DNA from: Atrina japonica
Taxonomy: Eukaryota; Mollusca; Bivalvia; Pterioida; Pinnidae
DNA length: 64,000 nt
NCBI GenBank assembly: GCA_030159075.1
Contig: BROG01000460.1
Location: forward strand, 465,501 to 529,500
Direction: 5' to 3'
The notes below the pieces were generated by a model. It was not told the DNA's origin and searched no databases. It saw only the letters and a list, made by a program, of their open reading frames with translations. The position numbers were made by a program, and so were the translations under genes. Below are positions 57,147-64,000 of this stretch, in pieces (within the stretch, counting starts at the first letter, position 1; every line of letters begins with the position of its first letter).

Positions 57147-57960
57147 TACAGTAAAACTTGAATATAACAATGAATTCATACACATAACGAATCAAGAAAT
57201 AATCCCCACAGTTGAAAAACAATTTTATAACAATTTTTTTTGTAACAAATTTTAGTTTCTAACAAACCAATTTCTATGTCCCGAGACACCCCTAGGGACC
57301 CCTGTCTTTTATAGTATTATAATTTGATTTTTTGTAAAACACCTCATTCGATTGGATGAAAATGCTAGGTAAAATCTGTATAACCTGCTTTGCTATCACA
57401 CAAGGAACTATGTCAGCCGTTGCTAGGACAACAAGTCAGCTGTTCTATATATTATTGTGCTTCATCATTGATTGTTTGTGTTGTATTTTTTAAATATCGT
57501 TATTAGAATTTAAATTCAATTTAAAGGTTTGTATTTTCTCATTTTTTATTAAATTATAAAGATTACTATTAACTTCTCAGTTGTTTACTGAAAAAATAAC
57601 CAATGTTGAGGTAGAGTACACTTTTTGTATTGCGCTTCGCCAAAATGTTAATCCTTAAATAACCAAGTGATCAATTTCATTAAAACAAAAGTCAGTAAGT
57701 CAATTCTTGACTTTTTTCGCCAAGCATGAGTAGGCCTACTCTCTAATTATATAAGTTGTGTAAATAAAAAGTAACAAAAACAATTGTTTTCTTTTGACTT
57801 ACCCAGAAACTTCCCATTTAGCCTGAATTTAGAGAGCATTTTTTCTTATTAATGAATTGCATTGTATCCCTTTAGCCCACTTCACTATAACTATATAACA
57901 AACTGTCCTTATAACGATTTGAAGCTTGAAATTTGTTATATATATGTGAGTTTTACTGTA
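57147..57960. mobile_element. TA-flanked element M3 (copy 2, with insert)
   Basis: TACAGTAAAACTTGAATATA at the left, TATGTGAGTTTTACTGTA at the right. Colinear with 47871-48317 except for about 330 extra bases (about 57325-57655) in the middle, which contain GTCAGCCGTTGCTAGGACAA and may be another insertion or a part lost from the shorter copy. Confidence 0.75.
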
Positions 57961-58118
57961 AATCCTTCACATTTAAAGTAAAACCTTGGTATGTCAACTG
58001 ATGAGTGACAATTGATAAGTTTTACCTATTTACTGTAAAACATTTACAGAACTTTCCATGTCTTGCACAGAAAGAAAAAACATTCTTTCAAAACAAATCA
58101 GTAACAATACCTCATTAC

Positions 58119-58208
58119 CTGAACTTGGAGGCAGTTTGAATGTCTTTGGTCGCTGCTTTACTTCTTCATTTTTACTTTTCAGACATAACAACTTATCAAT
58201 ATTCCTTT
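58119..58208 (-). CDS. NOPCHAP1: NOPCHAP1/C12orf45-like protein, second exon
   Basis: Acceptor TCTCTTTTTTTCTTTCAG (AG at 58209-58210) and donor TTCAG|GTAATG. 90 nt: two bases, 29 codons RNIDKLLCLKSKNEEVKQRP and KTFKLPPSS, then one base that joins the next exon to make Val (PPSSV-LSQVKHF). In the family a 'DRLL' helix followed by a basic linker occupies this place. Exon 1 must end in phase 1. A candidate start, ATGGCATTTTCTTTTCTC, lies on the - strand at about 59630 with a weak donor (G|GTCGAT), but I do not consider it proven. The CpG-rich stretch around 59.5-59.9 kb is a reasonable promoter site. Confidence 0.75.
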
Positions 58209-59180
58209 CTGAAAGAAAAAAAGAGAAATATCCCAAGTATTGTTTTTAAATGTTTGTCATTACATGTACAACCCGCACAATTCATTCTTAGCTATTTCAT
58301 TATTCAACTTTTTATATTATAACTTTACATTTATTTTATTATTTCATATCTACTTCATGCCACATTCAAAATTTTATCATGTCAGCACACTGACATCAAT
58401 GTAACTCAAGTTCATAAAGTTATAGATTCACATGACCAATGCTCAAACAAAAAACACAATTTTTCGTACATGTAATTTACATCCCAGATACTGCACTGAT
58501 GAAAGTACATGTAAATAAATTTTGAGGTTATGACAGACACAAGTTGAGTATTTTTCGTAATATGTGAACCGTGTGACTTTTCAAATGTATTTTGCAGCTG
58601 ATCACATGAGACCACTGTAATGGCAGAAATCGACTCGAATACCACAAAAAATCAATTGTAGATGCAAATTATATTTCAGTTGATACATGATATCAAAACT
58701 TCTTTCTCTTTTAAGATGCAGTCATATTTATATTCAGGTACATTAACATGGTTAAATTGGGAACGAGATAAACACATCTTTGCAACTCAAATTTTCAATA
58801 ATTTTTGGTTCAATTTTGGCAAGAAGTGTCACCTGCAAAAGTTTTTAGTTATCAGGGCTCTACAACACTAAAAAAATCCACTCTTCATTTGGCCAGTGAT
58901 ATATATATATAATGCGCGTGTGTGTTCATAAAAGATCCACTGGATGAAAATACAGAAATGAAATAAAATATTAATTTTCTAAGTTGATGTAACATTTTAT
59001 TGTTTCAATCCATTTAAAACAAGGTTATGAACTGCACCTTTTTGTGCATTTTTTTGAATCCAAGATGTTTATATGCCTATATTTCTGTTGCTCTAATATT
59101 GAGGCAACTTTTTTTTATAATTTTTAGCGCCAGTTTCTTTTCGACAGAATTTACAAAACAGACTGCCCACAAGAATTGTA
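58209..59180. other. Presumed intron 1 of the NOPCHAP1-like gene
   Basis: No coding exon found. A short (TA)n is at 58902 and AT-rich DNA elsewhere. Confidence 0.45.
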
Positions 59181-59322
59181 AATTTTGTCTGTAAGTTAAA
59201 ATCTAGAGTCCAACACCCGTGACCTGATCGTCAGACAAACACCTATAAAGTTCTTTAATTTATAGGTGTTTGTCCGTCAATCGGATGTTTGACTCTCGAT
59301 TTTGATTTACAGATAAAAATTT
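59181..59322. repeat. Long imperfect hairpin, 142 bp
   Basis: The centre GACAAACACCTATAAA / TTTATAGGTGTTTGTC is a near-perfect stem. It extends outward through AGAGTC..AACACCCG / CGGATGTTTGACTCT to AATTTTGTCTGTAAG / TTACAGATAAAAATT. Confidence 0.78.
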
Positions 59323-59338
59323 CCAGTTCCGACTGTGG

Positions 59339-59411
59339 TTAATCCCTTTGGGGATTCTGTAGCGGCCGTTTTATTGTGTTGCCCCATGATAGAATCCCCA
59401 AAGGAATTAGG
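59339..59411. repeat. Short hairpin with AATCCCTTTGGGGATTCT arms
   Basis: TTAATCCCTTTGGGGATTCT and AGAATCCCCAAAGGAATTA, with 30 bp between. The arms are also partly self-complementary (CCCTTTGGGG). Confidence 0.75.
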
Positions 59412-59442
59412 CTGTGGTCTGCCTGCCCTCCTCGTCGAACAC

Positions 59443-59524
59443 TAGGCCGAACTTTCTGCCCTGATTTTACCACTTAAAAATCGCTTAAATTAAAATCGAA
59501 ATTGGGGCAGAAAGTTCGGCCTAA
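59443..59524. mobile_element. H1 hairpin MITE with 8-bp target duplication
   Basis: TAGGCCGAACTTTCTGCCCT to GGGGCAGAAAGTTCGGCCTA, then A; 82 bp. Flanked by the direct repeat TCGAACAC (59435-59442 and 59525-59532). Confidence 0.82.
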
Positions 59525-59532
59525 TCGAACAC

Positions 59533-60034
59533 TAGCCATAACTCGGTTCCAGTATCCCTTTAACCAAGATCGTTTAAACTCAGTAGTGTCTAATGATGCT
59601 TCTGTTGAAATCGACCGAGAAAAGAAAATGCCATCGTGTGCTGTTAGGAAAATTTCAAGTCGAAAACAACGTGTTTTTATACAGTAATCCACGTGAGTTA
59701 GATGCTCTAGTTTATCGAAACTGAATAACCAAATTGGTTGTTATAAAGCGCATAACAGACCATGATTTCGATAATGTAATTTCACAGTGGAAACGGACAA
59801 ACTTTTGATTTCCGGCTCGGGGGAAAAACTGGTCGCAATGTGGCGACTGAATGAGGATAAACACTCGCCAAAATCTAAAAAATGGTTGCATTTGCGAGTG
59901 ATTTGGTCATTTGAATAGAATTCTTCTAACCATATCCCATAATTATGTCACCCTTTGGTCGATTGGCCTCATTTGAATAGACAAGGAAACGATAAATTTG
60001 TGGAGTGTTCGAGCACTGGTCAAATGAGTAGACA
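59533..60034. other. CpG-richer region, probable 5' end of the NOPCHAP1-like gene
   Basis: CpGs are frequent (ATCGACCGAG, CATCGTGTG, TTCCGGCTCGG, GGTCGCAATGTGGCG). A bidirectional or single promoter is plausible, but no TSS element is visible. Confidence 0.35.
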
Positions 60035-60130
60035 TATAGTCAACTTGTATCCATTGCTACCCATCGTCACCAACTTGTACCCATGGTTTTGGTTGACCTA
60101 TACCCAAGTTCATTGGCCGACTGATACACT
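60035..60130 (+). repeat. Dispersed repeat R4 (copy 2)
   Basis: CTTGTATCCATTGCTACCCA, TCGTCACCAACTTGTACCCA and GACCTATACCCAAGTTCATT, in the same word order as 3659-3770. Confidence 0.5.
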
Positions 60131-60325
60131 TGGCTTCAAACTTGTAACAAGTCCCCCCCCCACCCCCAGCCAAGCAAAAATCTCAGGTCCAGCAAATACG
60201 ACTAATGAGTACTGTGTACATAGTGATTCTGGATTACCAGCGAGATAAACTGATGGTTGGAATATAATCAGGTATTTTCTTTTTAGGAAAAACCATTGGG
60301 ACACACTGTAGGTTTACTGTACCCC

Positions 60326-60400
60326 TGGGACGAATTTTCTGCCCCGATTTTAAGCGCCTGATTTTACAAAAAGAAAAAATTGGGGCAGAATGTTCGGCCT
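60326..60400. repeat. H1 hairpin family member (short)
   Basis: GACGAATTTTCTGCCCCGAT, then TTTAAGCGCC, against TTGGGGCAGAATGTTCGGCC. About 75 bp; no clean target duplication. Confidence 0.68.
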
Positions 60401-60406
60401 CTTGCA

Positions 60407-60434
<28 letters not shown>
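60407..60434. repeat. Poly-C run, 28 bp
   Basis: Uninterrupted C; length may be unreliable in assembly. Confidence 0.95.
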
Positions 60435-60437
<3 letters not shown>

Positions 60438-62775
60438 AAACCGCTCTACTAATGAACACTTGCGTCTTGTGTCTTGTAGATAAGTCATGACCATGAAATA
60501 ACAAACATTGTATTTTTAAGTATAGCTATTTCTATTTTACCATCAGAACTCGTTTCGAGTCGTAATAAATCTTTAGATGTCATTATTGTTATCACACAAT
60601 CATCCGGACACGTGTTTGTGTTTATATCTTCATGATTTCGTCAGTTCGCCATCTTTACTCTCTACGAAAAGTAAACGAATAGGTATGCACCGAAATTTGA
60701 GGTTCATATTTTAATTCTGATCTTTTTTTCACTTTTTTCACTTTGATATATAATTATTTTTTATGTGTGATTAATATCTATCAAATTATGTTTCGATTCA
60801 CAGAAATTACAAAACAAGTATTTGGTGTTGAGGCTATATACAGGCAATATGGCACCCACTGACAGGTTGGCAAGTTTTGTCTGAAGATAAAATTAGTTTC
60901 AAATGAATTTAACATTTTGTTGGAAATGTTTTGAGATCTTTGTATCTTTATTTAGGCAGAATTGATCTTATATCGGGGTTTTAATTGTTTTTGTTGTTAT
61001 TCTGTCAACATAATTTCTTGATATATTTAGTACTTTGTCAAATGAGTGAAGTCAGTGACAGGTGAACGTGATGTGGGTTATAATATTAGTGTATAGGCCT
61101 AGAGTAAACCATACTGTAGGCCTATAGTAGCTAGATCTAACATATAAGCCAGGTGCTTTGCCGGTTTATTTTTCTGTGGAAACACACGTTTTATCTAGTA
61201 TGTCACAGATATATTCAACTTTGTTGACAGAAAATAATTATATTTAAAATTATATGGTTGAAGACAAATTTATTTAGAAAATTTGAGTAGTCCTACTGCC
61301 CTTACAACTTATGCCAAAACTGTCAAAGATTTTCATAGAGTAGTATTAGACCTACAGTCAGACATGTTAACTCTACCGATTTCAGCGTAGTCTAACGCTT
61401 TTTTGACTGATCTTCCACCTACCGCTTTTATGCCCAGAACTCCTGATTTCTTTACATGTATTTCTACCAAAGTGCAGTAATTTTCTGAATATACTTTTCT
61501 ACTCTGCCGGGGTACACTTAATCCTTGAATTTATTTCACACCTGTGTATTGTTTTGACAATATCCAAGCCTCCAGCGATATACAGACTAACTCGTACTAC
61601 TCATCATGCCTCATGAGACCCTAATTATCATCAATGTACGACAATTAATTCCTGATAATCCTGTAGATTTAAAACTCTGCAAACTTCTCCACATCGACAC
61701 ATGTTGATATGTCAGACGAAGAACAGACTATATGATGCCGCTTATATCACTTAACGATCGCATCTTATATTATAAAAAAATAATGTTCCACACCCCAATT
61801 ACACTAAAAAATTACAAGCTTATACTAATAAATGTTGTAATTTTATCCTAAAAGAAAGAGATAATGAGTATTACATGCTTTGACATGTACATGCAGTTGT
61901 ATATGCAGCTCACAACAATTAATTGCTGCTTATATCGTTGATGAAAAATAGTTTATCAACAATAAATTGGTCTTGAAAATATTTAATGCAATGGATAAAA
62001 GCAACTTAAGTAAATTTTAATGCAATTGCAGATATGACAAAATTTTGCCTAGGCAGAAAATGTTTTTGGCAAGTTACTAATTTGTCTATATATGTACTAT
62101 TCATGTCTATTTAACCAAGCTAGTACTTTACAATTTTTGCCAATAATTTGAGCAATACATTTTTAGGGCTAACACTGTTTGACCATTATATTTTTGAAGA
62201 AATATAGTCCCTGAAATACTGCGAAAAATGCAGCGCACAGTGCTATCACTTTGGAGGTGTGATTCTACCTCTTTTTGGTTATCGGAGGTTAATATGACTG
62301 CCTACAGTGTATCCCAAGGGTTTTTCCTAAATATTCCCCCCCCCCCCAATTTTTTTTTTTAAAATTACCATATAGTTGTATAAAGAGGCCAATTATAATC
62401 CAATCATTTGTTAATTTCTCCGGTAATCCAGAATCACTAAATCTGTATTCGCAGTAGAGGTTTTTGCCATGGGACCGGCTTGAGACAGTTGGGAAGGGTT
62501 AGCCTACTCCTCTACTGGTAAAGAAAAAATGGACTAGCTAGTTATTACCTTGGTTATATGATTGTGATTGATCAGACAGATCTACTGCATGTACATGTAT
62601 CTGTTTTTTTTCACAGTGTATGGGTTTTCTTTAACAATCTTTCATTATAAACCTTTTTCAAAGTCTCTCCTATTGAATTCTTTGATCAGTAAATCACTAA
62701 TTCGTTTTTTCCCCCATAAATACCGAGCATGCTCATGTATTGTAGCCACTGTTAATCATTTTAAAGTATATTTTT
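60435..62775. other. Gene-free stretch upstream of the right-end gene
   Basis: A CpG-bearing stretch at 60590-60690 (CATCCGGACACGTGTTTGTG, TTCGTCAGTTCGCCATC), followed by a donor-like GAAAA|GTAAAC, could be the promoter and first non-coding exon of the gene at 63766. Poly-C and poly-T lie at 62336-62360. No coding exon recognised. Confidence 0.4.
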
Positions 62776-63532
62776 AGTTCACCATCAGATGGTGGGCTAT
62801 TCAAAGCACCCCGCGTCCGTGGTCCATCCTTAAACAATTTTTGTTAATGTTATTTCTCAGAAAGTACTGAAGGGATCTTTATGAAATTTGACATATAGGT
62901 TCTCTTTGTGGTGTAGTTGTGTGCTGTACATTTTCAGAAGGATCGGATTACACAGTGGCTGCCAGGGGGTCATCTTTGATTTTGACAATTAAAGTTTGTT
63001 ACCCCGGTATCTATTTCTAGAAAACCTTTTACATGTATACCCCTAAGCCATATGTATTCTTGTTTGATATAGGTAGACACATTCATTGCTTATAACTTAA
63101 AAACCATTCAGAGACCCACCCTTAAATAAAATATATTATTGATTCTTATGGGGATACACATTTTGTTGTGTACATCTATGTGGGGGTACTGCCCCAGCCC
63201 CTGAAATATATACAATGCACTTACTATACTTTGCTACATTTTATATCAAAGCAGAGACCAGTGAGACATAATTACTTGTAATTCTTATTTTACTCAATGC
63301 AGGTCATGACCAGCATTTTCACTTTTAGAGGTTGACAGGTATGGTTAAGCTATCTTGGATTATAGAAGTTTATGTTTGGGATTGTTATAATCTTGTAAGA
63401 AAGCACTTGACAAATATTTAGGTTTTAATTCATTGTTGAGCCACAAAATAAGAGAAAAGAACAGTCTGTTGTAGATCAAATGAAGAACATTTGATGGTGG
63501 GCGGCAAGATCCCTCTGGGATCTCTTGTTCAT
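62776..63532. repeat. Dispersed repeat, about 750 bp
   Basis: It opens TTAGTTCACCATCAGATGGT and closes GGTGGGCGGCAAGATCCCTC, then TGGGATCTCTTGTT. I recall similar end sequences from many bivalve intergenic regions. No second copy in the window and no coding frame; the boundaries are estimates. Confidence 0.45.
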
Positions 63533-63669
63533 ATAGGTAATGGTACAGAAAATATAGCCAGTAGATCTATAAATATATAAAGTATTTATACATAAAGGTT
63601 ATTTTTGTCATTGTACGATGTGTATCAATGTAACCAGAACTGCTAGTCAAATTTTAATTTTATTTGCAG

Positions 63670-63765
63670 GTAACAAGTAACCACTAACCACAGTTGGAAA
63701 AAATAAAGTCAGAGAGAAATTAAATATTGTTTTTTTTTTACTGTCTATAATGAGGCAGTACAAAA
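63670..63765 (+). promoter_or_regulatory. Probable 5' UTR segment of the right-end gene
   Basis: It follows an acceptor-like TTTAATTTTATTTGCAG (AG at 63668-63669). An upstream ATG at 63750 starts a 12-codon frame (stop at 63786-63788) that overlaps the main start and could reduce its use. Confidence 0.4.
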
Positions 63766-64000
63766 ATGAGAGCAGCAGAGGGATATAACTTGCGCAGCCG
63801 CAAGAAAATGGTTCCCCCCTCCCCAGAATCATCATCATCCTATTCCAATAATTCTTCAACTACATCATCCTCCCTAAACTCATCATTCCAAAATATGTCT
63901 CAGGAGAAAGCCATAGAGGAGGTACAGAGAAATGGCAATGTGCCGCCAGATAAAATATACAATGAAGAGGAAACAAGTTTTGGTGGTACTGAGGATACAG
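63766..64000 (+). CDS. N terminus of an unidentified protein, runs off the right edge
   Basis: The ATG at 63766 is preceded in frame by TGA (63751-63753), so if the leader is unspliced there, this is the start. 78 codons are open to the window end: MRAAEGYNLRSRKKMVPPSP, then a long Ser/Asn-rich tract (ESSSSYSNNSSTTSSSLNSS), then MSQEKAIEEVQRNGNVPPDK and an acidic stretch. GC content and codon use are clearly coding-like. The basic YNLRSRK near the start occurs in some nuclear and nuclear-envelope proteins (LAP-type, for example), but that is too little to name it. The N terminus is probably disordered. Confidence 0.7.
   Translation, partial: MRAAEGYNLRSRKKMVPPSPESSSSYSNNSSTTSSSLNSSFQNMSQEKAIEEVQRNGNVPPDKIYNEEETSFGGTEDT

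Noticed and set aside
58030..58236. Start of the NOPCHAP1-like protein at the ATG just before 58208 (MGYFSFFL)
   Set aside because: Those codons are the pyrimidine tract of the acceptor TTCTCTTTTTTTCTTTCAG; splicing there is far more likely.

Overview
The window is animal nuclear DNA, AT-rich, with spliced genes, long introns and intergenic space packed with short non-autonomous mobile elements, minisatellites and (TA)n tracts. The most telling marker is a tRNA-headed SINE (tRNA-like 5' part, then a conserved core and a tail ending close to 'ttgagtgtggcgtaaaacac'), present in about ten full or partial copies. I recognise this family from bivalve molluscs, so a bivalve is the most likely source. 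This is recognition from memory, not a database result.

Supported genes. (1) A BTB-BACK-Kelch gene on the + strand: a 50-nt first coding exon (18774-18823), a 6.7-kb repeat-filled intron, and one large exon (25510-28042), giving a protein of about 860 residues. (2) A paralogue 11.6 kb downstream on the same strand (39609-41405, 598 residues) whose start codon aligns with an internal Met of gene 1. Upstream of it, in the same reading frame, lies a stop-interrupted stretch resembling gene 1's N-terminal region. (3) On the - strand, a split gene whose exons are too short to stand out as ORFs (58119-58208, 53837-53973, 51597-51848). Splice phases fit exactly, and the product matches the NOPCHAP1/C12orf45 (DUF4598) family, a chaperone for box C/D snoRNP assembly; its first exon is not resolved. 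(4) The start of an unidentified + strand gene (63766 to the right edge). Three further candidate exons on the - strand (1-105, 2879-3000, 31842-31975) look coding and have plausible splice acceptors, but I could not identify them.

Broken genes: a repeat-type gene with a tesmin/TSO1-like CXC domain (4699-5563, at least four lesions) and a reverse transcriptase, probably of a Penelope-like element (6318-7022, one-base frameshift in its conserved GIPMG motif). The 3' tail of the RT element recurs at three more places.

Layout. 1-12 kb: candidate exons, CXC and RT relics, small MITEs. 12.9-17.8 kb: a block of minisatellites (63, 32, 25, about 54-61, about 21 and 39 bp units) and a (TA)n tract. 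18.5-28 kb: Kelch gene 1. 28-39 kb: gene-poor DNA with SINEs and PLE tails. 39-41.4 kb: Kelch gene 2. 41.6-51.5 kb: a dense collection of inverted-repeat elements, including a 1,058-bp element built from two arrays of the palindrome GTGATATCAC inside 45-bp terminal inverted repeats with a 6-bp target duplication. 51.6-58.2 kb: the NOPCHAP1-like gene with more MITEs in its introns. 59-60.4 kb: a cluster of hairpin elements. 60.4-64 kb: a sparse region ending in the next gene start.

The two Kelch genes form a diverged tandem pair and are expected to act as cullin-3 substrate adaptors. The NOPCHAP1-like gene is unrelated to them in function. No prokaryotic-type system, CRISPR array or rRNA gene is present, and I see no functional tRNA gene.
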